Source: Ga0077527 sp021300125
GTDB lineage: Bacteria > Pseudomonadota > Gammaproteobacteria > Burkholderiales > SG8-41
Reading direction: 5' to 3'
NCBI GenBank assembly: GCA_046339595.1
Contig: JBKDUF010000048.1
Coordinates: forward strand, 14,791 to 78,790
DNA length: 64,000 nt
Part shown: piece after piece, positions 14,710 to 25,417 of the stretch
How the letters are laid out: every line of letters starts with the position of its first letter
How positions within the stretch are numbered: position 1 is the first letter of the stretch
Translations under genes and position numbers: made by a program
The notes under the pieces: model-generated
What the model was told of the DNA's origin: nothing
What the model saw: only the letters and a program-made list of their open reading frames with translations
The model's database searches: none

Positions 14710-16019
14710 GCGTTACCTATGCGTTGGCGCCAGCTTTCGGCGCGTTGCTGAAGGGCTTCGATGTCGAGGCCTGTGACGCGGCCGGATGTGACCCGGCGCT
14801 CGCCATGGACCCAGACATCGCTGACATGCTCGCGCCCCGCGGCATAAACCAGATGCGAAAGCGGGTCGTAGCACGGAGACAGCTCGGGGGCGTCGAGGTT
14901 CACCGCGACGAGGTCGGCCAGCTTGCCGGGCGTGATCGAGCCGATGCGGTCCTGCAGGCCCAGTGCACGGGCGCCACCCAGCGTGGCCGCCTCCAGCGCG
15001 CGCGCCGCGGGAAGCACCGGAGCCGATCCGCTGGCGCCCTTGGCCAGCAGCGCGGCCAGACGCATTTCTGCAAACAGGTCGACGCGGTTGTTGCTGGCGG
15101 CGCCATCAGTCCCCAGGCCGATGTTGACGCCGGCCGCGAGCAGTGCTGCCACCGGCGCAATGCCGCTGCCCAGCTTGAGGTTGGAGCTCGGGCAATGCGC
15201 AACCGAGCTGCCATGCCTCGCCAGCGAGAGGATTTCGGCGGCTTCCAGATGCACGGCGTGCACGGCAATCAGGCCGGGACCCAGCAGGCCCAGGCGCTCC
15301 AGTCGCGCCAGGGGGCGCGAACCGTGGCTGGTCAAGCTTTCGGCCACTTCGGTGGCGGTTTCATGCAGGTGGATATGTACCGGCAGATCGAGTTCGCCGG
15401 CATAGGTGGCAATGCGGGAGAAGGTGGCATCGGAAACCGTGAACGGGGCGTGCGGAGCGAGGCAGAAACTGAGCAGCGGTTCGCCGCGCAGCCGGTCGCG
15501 CAAAGCCATGCCTTTGCTCAGGTAGTCCTCGGCATCACTGGCATAAGCCGATCGGAATTCCAGCGCGATGATCCCGATTGCCGCACGCATTCCCGCTCGA
15601 AGGGCGGCGCGTGCGGCGGCTTCGGGGAAAAAATACATGTCGTTGAAGCAGGTGATACCGCCGCGCAGCATTTCTGCGCAGGCGAGCAGGGTGCCGTCGT
15701 AGACGAACTCGTCGCTGACCACGCGGGCCTCGGCCGGCCAGATGTGGTTTTGCAGCCAGTCCATCAGCGGCAGATCGTCGGCAAGGCCGCGCATCAGGCT
15801 CATCGCAGCATGGGTATGCAGGTTGACCAGGCCGGGTATCAGGGCATGGGTCGGCAGTGCCACGCGGGCTGCGTCCGGATGGCTGGCCCAGGCTTCGGTC
15901 AGGGGCTGTACCGCGACAATCCGTTCCTCGCGGATGACGACGGCGTGGTCGCTGAGGATGATGCCTGAGGGTTCAGCCGGAATGATCCATCGCGGTTCAA
16001 TGATCGTGGCCGGTGTCAT
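14706..16019 (-). CDS. mtaD: Amidohydrolase, MtaD-like 5'-methylthioadenosine/SAH deaminase
   Basis: This 437-residue TRZ/ATZ-family metal-dependent deaminase has the N-terminal metal motif NLHTHAAMSL (HxH), the central AVHAVHL histidine and the GTDGAASNNR aspartate motif. HIHLHETATE provides another metal-ligand His. Family members in the same place next to ubiG in pseudomonads deaminate 5'-methylthioadenosine (and related adenosyl compounds), a step in methionine salvage. The exact substrate cannot be fixed from sequence. It is the first gene of the mtaD-ubiG-phosphatase operon. A terminator of the neighbouring OmpA-like gene lies 30 bases upstream of its start. Confidence 0.85.
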   Translation of the reverse strand: MTPATIIEPRWIIPAEPSGIILSDHAVVIREERIVAVQPLTEAWASHPDAARVALPTHALIPGLVNLHTHAAMSLMRGLADDLPLMDWLQNHIWPAEARVVSDEFVYDGTLLACAEMLRGGITCFNDMYFFPEAAARAALRAGMRAAIGIIALEFRSAYASDAEDYLSKGMALRDRLRGEPLLSFCLAPHAPFTVSDATFSRIATYAGELDLPVHIHLHETATEVAESLTSHGSRPLARLERLGLLGPGLIAVHAVHLEAAEILSLARHGSSVAHCPSSNLKLGSGIAPVAALLAAGVNIGLGTDGAASNNRVDLFAEMRLAALLAKGASGSAPVLPAARALEAATLGGARALGLQDRIGSITPGKLADLVAVNLDAPELSPCYDPLSHLVYAAGREHVSDVWVHGERRVTSGRVTGLDIEALQQRAESWRQRIGNA

Positions 16020-16050
16020 GGCTCAGTTGGTACGTAAGGCATTGGGCATT

Positions 16051-16082
16051 AAAAAAAAAGCCCTGCCGAAGCAGGGCTTTTT
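16051..16082 (-). terminator. Rho-independent terminator of the OmpA-like gene
   Basis: An AAAAGCCCTGC/GCAGGGCTTTT hairpin with a CGAA loop is followed, on the minus strand, by a run of T residues (nine A on the plus strand). Confidence 0.9.
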
Positions 16083-16100
16083 GGACTTCTTGCTTGCCAA

Positions 16101-16877
16101 TCAGGGCTTGGCGGCCGGCTTGGCTTCCGGCTTCGCTTCCGGCTTGGCTTCGGGTTTCGGAGCCGGCTTCGGAGTCGGATCGGCCTGGCCGACGATTTCA
16201 ACCGTAACGCGGCGGTTCGGCGACAGGCACTCGATGAGTTGCTTGCGCTTCATCTTGTTGTCGCAGAACTTGGTCACGGGGATCGGCTGTTTCGGACCTT
16301 TGCCTTCCCAGAAGATCAGTTTCTGGTCGTAGCCCTTGGAGACGATGTAGTCCTTGACCGTGATCGCACGCTTCTCTGACAGCGCCATGTTGTGCTTCAT
16401 GCTGCCGATGCGATCGGTGTGGCCGGTAACGATGATCGCGCCGAAGCGGACCGCGCTACGCTGCTTGTTGGCCTTGCTCAGGACGCCGAGGAAATCGTCA
16501 AGATCCTTCTTGTTGTCGGCAGTCATTTCAGCCTTGTTGAATTCCATGCCCTGGAGCTCAATTTTCTCTTCGATATTCAGGGGCTGGGGTTTCTTGGGCT
16601 TGGCGGCCGGTTTGGCTTCCGGTTTGGCTTCCGGCTTGGCTTCCGGTTTGGCGGCGGGTTTGGCGGCGGGGGGGGCCGGCTTCTTGACCAGATCCGGATC
16701 GCACTCGGCGATCGCGAGAGCCGGGGTCCACTGGCTGGTGCGCACGCACACGCCGGCGCCAGGAGCGCGCACGACGCTGCCGTCCCCGGTCGTCAGGTAA
16801 CCGTCTCTGGCCTGCGCGAACGCCAGGGCGGGTATGAACGCCGCAGCGACGACAGTGATGCTAAGAGCTGAACGCAT
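16101..16877 (-). CDS. OmpA-domain outer-membrane/peptidoglycan-associated protein with Pro-Lys repeats
   Basis: This 258-residue protein starts with a signal peptide (MRSALSITVVAAAFIPALAF, then AQ). A short region with two cysteines follows, then a PAAKP/PEAKP repeat tract (about residues 50-75), then an OmpA-like peptidoglycan-binding domain (GAIIVTGHTDRIGSMKHN ... LSEKRA ... SPNRRVTVEIV). A second PEAKP tract forms the C-terminal 25 residues. The OmpA domain anchors the outer membrane to peptidoglycan via diaminopimelate. Position next to gyrA matches other betaproteobacteria. The C-terminal repeat after the OmpA domain is unusual. The start at 16877 is chosen from the signal peptide; the longer frame is not protein-like. 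Confidence 0.9.
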   Translation of the reverse strand: MRSALSITVVAAAFIPALAFAQARDGYLTTGDGSVVRAPGAGVCVRTSQWTPALAIAECDPDLVKKPAPPAAKPAAKPEAKPEAKPEAKPAAKPKKPQPLNIEEKIELQGMEFNKAEMTADNKKDLDDFLGVLSKANKQRSAVRFGAIIVTGHTDRIGSMKHNMALSEKRAITVKDYIVSKGYDQKLIFWEGKGPKQPIPVTKFCDNKMKRKQLIECLSPNRRVTVEIVGQADPTPKPAPKPEAKPEAKPEAKPAAKP

Positions 16878-17370
16878 GTTTTTAATCCTCCTGTTTTGCG
16901 AAAAAGTAGGGATGTGTGCCGGACAGCCCGGTAAACCTGAAATCTCCCCGAAGGCCACTAGATACCACATCCCTGATATCCGAGTAAACCTTACACGGCA
17001 TAGTAACATGATTTCTCAAAAAAAAGCACGCTTCTGTTGCTCAAAAGCATCACCCTCGACCGCCCGATTTCATCTTGTGGAACAACGCTTTTCTGTACTG
17101 TCCTGCGCAAGATTCCGGAACTGGGGGCAACGTCTCGCGCAGGCCGAAATACAAGCGATATTCGGTGCGGGTCCCACAGCCATGAGGACTGACATTCAGG
17201 GCGTCAAGCCGGGGTTTCAGGTGCACTGCATGGCCTCTGCTTGACGGCAGTAGTGAGCGTCGGGTTGGGCGTGGGCGCAACAATGCCACATGCTAAAATT
17301 CCACGCTTTGCAATCATCCCGAGCGGGATTCCGCGCGTGACCCGCGGTCAACCGTTCCATAGTGACCTCC
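16878..17370. promoter_or_regulatory. Divergent intergenic region between the OmpA-like gene and gyrA
   Basis: No convincing gene lies in these 493 bases; short frames in both directions lack protein character. The half nearest the OmpA-like gene (about 16960-17050) is AT-rich. A candidate extended -10 element for gyrA, TGCTAAAAT, lies at 17291-17299, about 70 bases before the start. No clear -35 element accompanies it. Confidence 0.4.
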
Positions 17371-19917
<2,547 letters not shown>

Positions 19918-20021
19918 GCGCGCTGGATCGCGGACTGCGGAAGGGGATCGAGAGCTTCCCATTTGACGCAGCCCTACCAGCCCGCCCCTCAAACCCGATC
20001 ACTTAATCCTCAATCCTGAAA

Positions 20022-21104
20022 ATGGCCAGAGTATTCAATTTCAGCGCCGGTCCGGCGGTTTTGCCGGAGCCGGTATTGCAGCAGGCCGCCGCGGAAATGC
20101 TCGACTGGCATGGCAGCGGAATGTCGGTGATGGAGATGAGCCACCGCGGCAAGGAATTCATCGACATCCACGCCAGGGCGGAAGCCGACCTGCGCGAGCT
20201 GATGGCGATCCCGAGGAACTACAAGGTGCTGTTTCTCCAGGGCGGTGCCTCCGCGCAGTTCGCGCTGATTCCGATGAACCTGCTGCGCGGCAAATCCGGC
20301 GCTGATTACGTCAACACCGGGCAGTGGTCGAAAAAAGCCATTGCCGACGCGAAGAAATACTGCAAGGTCAACGTCGCGGCGACTTCGGAGCCCGACAGCT
20401 ACACCCGGGTGCCGAAGCAGTCGGAATGGAGGCTGGATCCGGATGCCGCTTACGTGCATGTCACCACCAATGAGACCATCGGCGGCGTTGAATTCCACTG
20501 GGTGCCGGACACCGGCGCCGTGCCGCTGGTGGCCGACATGTCTTCGCACATCCTGTCGCGGCCGATGGATGTCTCCCGCTACGGCCTGATCTATGCCGGC
20601 GCGCAGAAAAACATCGGCCCCGCAGGGCTGACCATCGTCATCGTGCGTGATGACCTGATCGGCCAGGCCATGCCGCAGACACCGACCGTGTTCGACTACA
20701 AGGTGCAGGCCGACAACGATTCGATGTCGAACACGCCGTCAACCTACGCCATCTACATCGCCGGACTGGTGTTCGAGTGGCTGATAAAGCAGGGTGGCGT
20801 TGCGGCGATGGAGAGGGTCAACCGCGCCAAGGCGGCTCTGCTCTACGATCACCTCGACCGCACCGAGTTCTACCACTCGCCGGTGGCGCGCGACGACCGT
20901 TCCCTGATGAACATCGCGTTCACGCTGCGCAACGAAGCGCTCGACAAGGCCTTCATCCAGGAGTCGGAGGCCGCCGGGCTGTTCCAGCTCAAAGGGCACC
21001 GCTCGGTCGGCGGCATGCGTGCCTCGATCTACAACGCCATGCCGGTCGAGGGCGTGAAGGCCCTCGTGGGTTTCATGCAGGAATTCGAGCGCAAGCATGG
21101 CTGA
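20022..21104 (+). CDS. serC: Phosphoserine aminotransferase SerC
   Basis: This 360-residue class V aminotransferase converts 3-phosphohydroxypyruvate and glutamate to phosphoserine, and also acts in pyridoxal phosphate synthesis in organisms using the 4-phosphoerythronate route. It opens with VFNFSAGPAVLPEPVLQQA, and the PLP lysine lies in the YAGAQKNIGPAG motif at about residue 197. Length is standard. The next gene, a phosphoglycerate dehydrogenase, overlaps it by eight bases, so the first two serine steps are coupled. Confidence 0.96.
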   Translation: MARVFNFSAGPAVLPEPVLQQAAAEMLDWHGSGMSVMEMSHRGKEFIDIHARAEADLRELMAIPRNYKVLFLQGGASAQFALIPMNLLRGKSGADYVNTGQWSKKAIADAKKYCKVNVAATSEPDSYTRVPKQSEWRLDPDAAYVHVTTNETIGGVEFHWVPDTGAVPLVADMSSHILSRPMDVSRYGLIYAGAQKNIGPAGLTIVIVRDDLIGQAMPQTPTVFDYKVQADNDSMSNTPSTYAIYIAGLVFEWLIKQGGVAAMERVNRAKAALLYDHLDRTEFYHSPVARDDRSLMNIAFTLRNEALDKAFIQESEAAGLFQLKGHRSVGGMRASIYNAMPVEGVKALVGFMQEFERKHG

Positions 21105-22284
21105 GCCTTTCCGCATCCTCACGCTGAACTCGATCGCCGCGGTCGGATTGCAGCGTTTTCCGAAAGACCGCTATGCCGTGGCGGGCGACACCGCCAACCC
21201 CGATGCCGTCGTGGTGCGATCCCACGACATGCACAAGATGGAAATACCGGCCAGCGTCAAGGCCATCGGCCGTGCCGGTGCCGGCACCAACAACATCCCG
21301 GTGGACCGGATGAGCCAGCGCGGCGCGCCGGTGTTCAACGCGCCCGGCGCCAATGCCAATGCGGTGAAGGAACTGGTGATCGCGGCGCTGCTGATTGCGG
21401 CGCGCAACCTGGTGCCTGCAGTGCGCTTTGTCGACGGCCTCAAGGGTGATGACGAAACCCTGCACAAGCTGGTCGAGGACGGCAAAAAACACTTCGCCGG
21501 CGTCGAGTTGCCGGGACGCACGCTTGGGGTGATCGGGCTTGGCAAGATCGGCAGCCTGGTTGCGGATGCTGCGATCAAGCTCGGCATGGACGTGCTAGGC
21601 CATGACCCGGAAATCACCGTCGATGCCGCCTGGAGCCTGCCCTCCCAGGTGAGGAGGGCGCACTCCATTGAAGAGGTGATGAAGGCCGCGGATTTTGTGA
21701 CCCTGCACGTGCCGCTGCTCAAGGCGACCCGCGGCCTGATCAACGCCCAGCGCCTGCAGTTGCTGCACAAGGGCGCCGTGCTGCTCAACTTCTCGCGTGA
21801 CGGCATCGTGGATGACGACGCGGTGCTGGAGTCGCTGGCGGCGAAGAAGCTCAAGGCCTACGTCTGCGACTTCCCGGCGCAGAAACTTTCCGGTCACCCG
21901 CAGGTGGTGGCCTTGCCCCATCTCGGCGCCTCGACGCGCGAAGCCGAGGACAATTGCGCGGTGATGGTGGTCGACCAGGTGCGCGATTTCCTCGAGCACG
22001 GCAACATCCGCAACGCGGTCAATTTTGCCGATGCGGTGATGCCGCGCGAGTCCGATTACCGCGTTGCCATCGCCAACGCCAACGTGCCCAACATGGTGGG
22101 CCAGATTTCGACGGCGATGGCGCGTGCGGGACTCAACATCCACAACATGCTCAACAAGTCGCGCGGCGACATGGCCTATACCCTGGTCGATGTCGACAGC
22201 GCGGTGCCTGATGCCCTGATCGCCGAACTGTCCGCCATCCAGGGCGTGCTCGCCGTAAGATATCTTCCCGTCAACCGCCCCTGA
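21097..22284 (+). CDS. serA: D-3-phosphoglycerate dehydrogenase with ACT domain
   Basis: The 395-residue product belongs to the 2-hydroxyacid dehydrogenase family: GLGKIGSLVAD is the NAD-binding glycine motif, IGRAGAGTNNI contains the substrate-binding loop, and PHLGASTREAEDN contains the catalytic histidine. A C-terminal ACT domain (about residues 320-395, MARAGLNIHNMLNKSRGDMA) suggests allosteric control by an amino acid, classically serine. It supplies 3-phosphohydroxypyruvate to SerC, whose gene it overlaps by eight bases. Placement inside the gyrA-serC-pheA order is a variation on the common arrangement. Confidence 0.93.
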   Translation: MAEPFRILTLNSIAAVGLQRFPKDRYAVAGDTANPDAVVVRSHDMHKMEIPASVKAIGRAGAGTNNIPVDRMSQRGAPVFNAPGANANAVKELVIAALLIAARNLVPAVRFVDGLKGDDETLHKLVEDGKKHFAGVELPGRTLGVIGLGKIGSLVADAAIKLGMDVLGHDPEITVDAAWSLPSQVRRAHSIEEVMKAADFVTLHVPLLKATRGLINAQRLQLLHKGAVLLNFSRDGIVDDDAVLESLAAKKLKAYVCDFPAQKLSGHPQVVALPHLGASTREAEDNCAVMVVDQVRDFLEHGNIRNAVNFADAVMPRESDYRVAIANANVPNMVGQISTAMARAGLNIHNMLNKSRGDMAYTLVDVDSAVPDALIAELSAIQGVLAVRYLPVNRP

Positions 22285-22298
22285 GCAGCCCTGCAACG

Positions 22299-23363
22299 AT
22301 GGCCGATACCCTCGCCAGCATCCGCAGCAAGATCGACGCGCTCGATGCGCGCCTGGTGAAGCTGCTGTCGGCACGGGCGAAGCTGGCCCAGCAGGCCTGG
22401 CATGCCAAGGGCAATGTCTCCGCCTACAAACCCGAGCGCGAGGCCCAGGTGCTGCGCCGGGTGCGCGAACTGAACGGGGGGCCGCTATCTGCCGAGGCGC
22501 TGACCCGGCTGTTCACCGAAATCATGTCGGCCTGTCGCGCGCTCGAGGAGCAGATGGCCGTGGCCTACCTCGGCCCCGAAGGCACCTTCAGCCAGGAGGC
22601 CGTGATCAAGCATTTCGGATCCGCCACCGGCGGCCTGCCGAAGGCCAGCATCGACGAGGTGTTCCGCGCGGTGGAGTCCGGTGAATCCGCCTACGGCGTG
22701 GTGCCGGTGGAAAATTCCACCGAGGGCGCCGTCGGCCGCACCCTCGACCTGCTGTTGAGCACTTCCATGCGCATCTGCGGCGAAGTCAGCCTGCCGGTGC
22801 GGCAGAACCTGATGAGCAACGCGGCGGACCGCAAGGCCATCCGTACGGTGTATTCGCACACCCAGAGCCTTGCCCAGTGCCAGGGCTGGCTGGCGCGGCA
22901 ACTGCCCGATGCCGAGCGCGTGGCCGTGGTCAGCAACGCCGAGGCGGCTCGGCTGGCCGCGAAGGACAAACGTGCGGCAGCCATCGCCAGCCGCACCGCG
23001 GCCGGGCTCTACGGCCTCAAGCTGCTGGCGCGCAACATCGAGGACGATCCGAAGAACACCACGCGTTTTGCGGTGATCGGCCGCGAGGATGCCGCACCCT
23101 CCGGCAACGACAAGACTTCCCTGATCCTGTCCACGCGCAACGTGCCCGGCGCCATCCACGACCTGCTGACTCCGCTGGCGCAGCACGGCGTGAGCATGAC
23201 CCGCCTGGAGTCGCGGCCGGCGCGCACCGGGCGCTGGGAATACGTGTTCTACATCGATATCGAGGGCCATCGCACCGAGGCCCGGGTCGCGCAGGCGCTG
23301 GCCGCGCTGGAAGCCAGGGCGGCGATGCTCAAGCTGCTCGGTTCCTATCCTGTGGCACGCTGA
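22299..23363 (+). CDS. pheA: Bifunctional chorismate mutase / prephenate dehydratase PheA
   Basis: The 354-residue protein has an N-terminal AroQ chorismate mutase helix bundle (residues 1-90, IRSKIDALDARLVKLLSARA), then a prephenate dehydratase domain starting at YLGPEGTFSQEA, with the catalytic TRF triad in NTTRFAVIG. A C-terminal ACT domain carries GAIHDLL and ESRPAR, the phenylalanine-binding (feedback-inhibition) motifs. It converts chorismate to phenylpyruvate. Beta-proteobacterial P-proteins commonly have this architecture. The gene ends 51 bases before hisC; that gap contains one copy of the AT-rich motif. Confidence 0.96.
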   Translation: MADTLASIRSKIDALDARLVKLLSARAKLAQQAWHAKGNVSAYKPEREAQVLRRVRELNGGPLSAEALTRLFTEIMSACRALEEQMAVAYLGPEGTFSQEAVIKHFGSATGGLPKASIDEVFRAVESGESAYGVVPVENSTEGAVGRTLDLLLSTSMRICGEVSLPVRQNLMSNAADRKAIRTVYSHTQSLAQCQGWLARQLPDAERVAVVSNAEAARLAAKDKRAAAIASRTAAGLYGLKLLARNIEDDPKNTTRFAVIGREDAAPSGNDKTSLILSTRNVPGAIHDLLTPLAQHGVSMTRLESRPARTGRWEYVFYIDIEGHRTEARVAQALAALEARAAMLKLLGSYPVAR

Positions 23364-23384
23364 ACCCTGGCGCGCTGATTTTTT

Positions 23385-23405
23385 TAAGTATTTGTTTTTA
23401 TTGAA
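23385..23405. repeat. AT-rich junction motif, copy ahead of hisC
   Basis: On the minus strand the sequence is AATAAAAACAAATACTTA, identical over 18 bases to a copy at 31891-31908. It lies 10-30 bases before the hisC start, which has no Shine-Dalgarno sequence. It could act as an AT-rich, S1-binding translation enhancer or as a promoter; this is inference. Confidence 0.5.
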
Positions 23406-23414
23406 TAATAATTG

Positions 23415-24512
23415 ATGAGTGCCTGCGACCTCGCGCCCGGCTATATCCGTGCCATTGCGCCCTACCAGCCGGGCAAGCCGACCTCGGAACTGGCGCGTGA
23501 ACTGGGCCTGGACGAAGCCTCGATCATCAAGCTCGCTTCCAACGAGAATCCGCTCGGTGTCAGCCCGAAGGCGCTCGCGGCGATGCGCGCGCTGCTCGAC
23601 GGACTGGCGCGCTATCCCGACGGCAACGGATTCGAACTGAAGCAGGCGCTGTCGCAGCGCTTCGGTGTCGCGCTGGACCGGATCGTGCTCGGCAACGGTT
23701 CCAACGATGTGCTGGAACTCGTGGCGCGGGCCTTCCTCGCGCCGGGCCTGTCCGCGGTGTATTCGCAGCATGCGTTTGCGGTCTATCCGCTGGCGGTGCA
23801 GGCCGTCGGCGCCAAAGGCATTGAAGTGCCCGCGAGGAATTTCGGTCATGACCTTGATGCGATGGCGGCGGCGCTGCGCCCCGACACGCGGATCGTGTTT
23901 CTCGCCAACCCCAACAATCCCACCGGCACCTTCATGGCGGGCGGGGACGTCGAAAAGTTCCTGGCGAAGCTGCCGGCTGAAGTGCTGGTGGTGCTGGATG
24001 AAGCCTATACCGAATATCTGCGCCCTGATTTCCGCTATGACAGCATCAGCTGGCTGAACAGCCATCCCAATCTGGTCATCACCCGCACCTTTTCCAAGGT
24101 GTATGGCCTCGCCGGACTGCGCGTCGGTTACGCGCTGGCGGCTCCCGCTGTCGCCGACCTGATGAATCGCGTGCGCCAGCCGTTCAACGTCAACAGCCTG
24201 TCGCTGGCCGCGGCGGCGGCGGCGCTGGGCGATGAGGCGTTCATCCGCGACAGTTACGAACTTAATTGCCGCGGCATGGACCAGATCGTTGCCGGCCTGG
24301 GCAGGCTTGGTCTGCAGCACATACCTTCGTACGGCAATTTCGTGACCTTTGCCGTGCCGAAGGCGGCTGAAGTGTTCCAGAAACTGCTGCGCCTCGGCGT
24401 CATCGTGCGTCCGATCGCCGCGTACGGCATGCCGGGCCATCTGCGCGTGTCGATCGGGCTGGAAGCCGAGAATGCGCGCTTCCTTGACGCGCTGAAGCAG
24501 GCACTGGCCTGA
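23415..24512 (+). CDS. hisC: Histidinol-phosphate aminotransferase family HisC
   Basis: This 365-residue class I/II aminotransferase starts at ATG 23415. The HisC signature ASNENPLGVSPKAL lies near residue 40, and the PLP-binding lysine is in RTFSKVYGLAGLR. In this gene context, between pheA and tyrA, betaproteobacterial HisC copies are thought to serve aromatic amino-acid synthesis (imidazole acetol-phosphate or phenylpyruvate/prephenate as acceptors) as well as, or instead of, histidine synthesis. The start is preceded by an AT-rich stretch rather than a Shine-Dalgarno sequence. Confidence 0.93.
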   Translation: MSACDLAPGYIRAIAPYQPGKPTSELARELGLDEASIIKLASNENPLGVSPKALAAMRALLDGLARYPDGNGFELKQALSQRFGVALDRIVLGNGSNDVLELVARAFLAPGLSAVYSQHAFAVYPLAVQAVGAKGIEVPARNFGHDLDAMAAALRPDTRIVFLANPNNPTGTFMAGGDVEKFLAKLPAEVLVVLDEAYTEYLRPDFRYDSISWLNSHPNLVITRTFSKVYGLAGLRVGYALAAPAVADLMNRVRQPFNVNSLSLAAAAAALGDEAFIRDSYELNCRGMDQIVAGLGRLGLQHIPSYGNFVTFAVPKAAEVFQKLLRLGVIVRPIAAYGMPGHLRVSIGLEAENARFLDALKQALA

Positions 24513-24517
24513 CGGTC

Positions 24518-25417
24518 ATGACCGCGAAACCGCGCGTTGCCAAAATCAGGTTCAACAAGCTGGTGGTGATCGGCGTCGGGCTGATCGGCGGGTCCTTCGC
24601 GCTGGCGCTGAAAAAAGCAAAGCTGGTGAAGCAGGTGGTCGGCGTCGGCCGCAGCCGCGGCAACCTGAAGGATGCGCTGCGCCTGGGTGTCATCGATCAG
24701 GCCGAAACCGATGCAGCCAAGGCCGTGGCTGGCGCCGACCTGGTGCTGGTCGGCGCGCCGGTGGGGCAGATGCCGGGTATCTTTGCGCGCATCGCGCCGG
24801 CACTGTCGCCGCAAACGGTGGTCACCGATGCCGGCAGCACCAAGCAGGACGTGATTGCCGCGGCACGGCGCCACCTAGGCGCGCATTTTTCGATGTTCGT
24901 GCCCGCGCATCCGATCGCCGGCACCGAGCACAGCGGCGCTGCCGCCGCCTTTCCGGAACTGTTCCGCGGGCGCAACCTGATCCTGTTGCCGCAGCACGAA
25001 ACCAGGGCTTCCGCCCTGCGCCTGGTGAAATCGGCCTGGCAGGCCTGCGGCGCGCGCATCGTATGGCTGGATGCCGCCGAACACGACGAGATATTCGGCG
25101 CCGTCAGCCATCTGCCGCATGTGATTGCCTTCGCGCTGATGAACCAGCTGGGCCGCCGTCGCGACGCGAAACGCCTGCTCGGTTTTTCCGGTGGCGGGCT
25201 GCGCGACACCGTGCGCATCGCCGGCAGTTCCCCGGAAATGTGGCGCGACATCTGTATTGCCAACCGGGAGGCGCTGCTGCCGCTGCTCGATGGCAGCATC
25301 GCAGAGCTTGAGGCCGCGCGCGACGCGCTGGCCAATGCCGACGGTGACGCGCTGGAGGCGATGGTCCGCGGCGGCCGGGAAGCCCGCGCGCGGTGGCTGC
25401 TCAAGAACGCGAAATGA
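24518..25417 (+). CDS. tyrA: Prephenate (arogenate) dehydrogenase TyrA
   Basis: The 299-residue NAD(P)-dependent dehydrogenase begins with the Rossmann motif GVGLIGGSFALALK (residues 20-33). The conserved histidine region SHLPHVIAFAL and the preceding HPIAGTEHSG substrate loop are present. The enzyme oxidatively decarboxylates prephenate (or arogenate) toward tyrosine. It overlaps aroA by four bases (ATGA), continuing the chain of coupled aromatic genes. Confidence 0.95.
   Translation: MTAKPRVAKIRFNKLVVIGVGLIGGSFALALKKAKLVKQVVGVGRSRGNLKDALRLGVIDQAETDAAKAVAGADLVLVGAPVGQMPGIFARIAPALSPQTVVTDAGSTKQDVIAAARRHLGAHFSMFVPAHPIAGTEHSGAAAAFPELFRGRNLILLPQHETRASALRLVKSAWQACGARIVWLDAAEHDEIFGAVSHLPHVIAFALMNQLGRRRDAKRLLGFSGGGLRDTVRIAGSSPEMWRDICIANREALLPLLDGSIAELEAARDALANADGDALEAMVRGGREARARWLLKNAK

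Noticed and set aside
16834..17289. Small genes between the OmpA-like gene and gyrA
   Set aside because: Open frames on both strands lack ribosome sites and protein-like composition, and the region is expected to hold two promoters.
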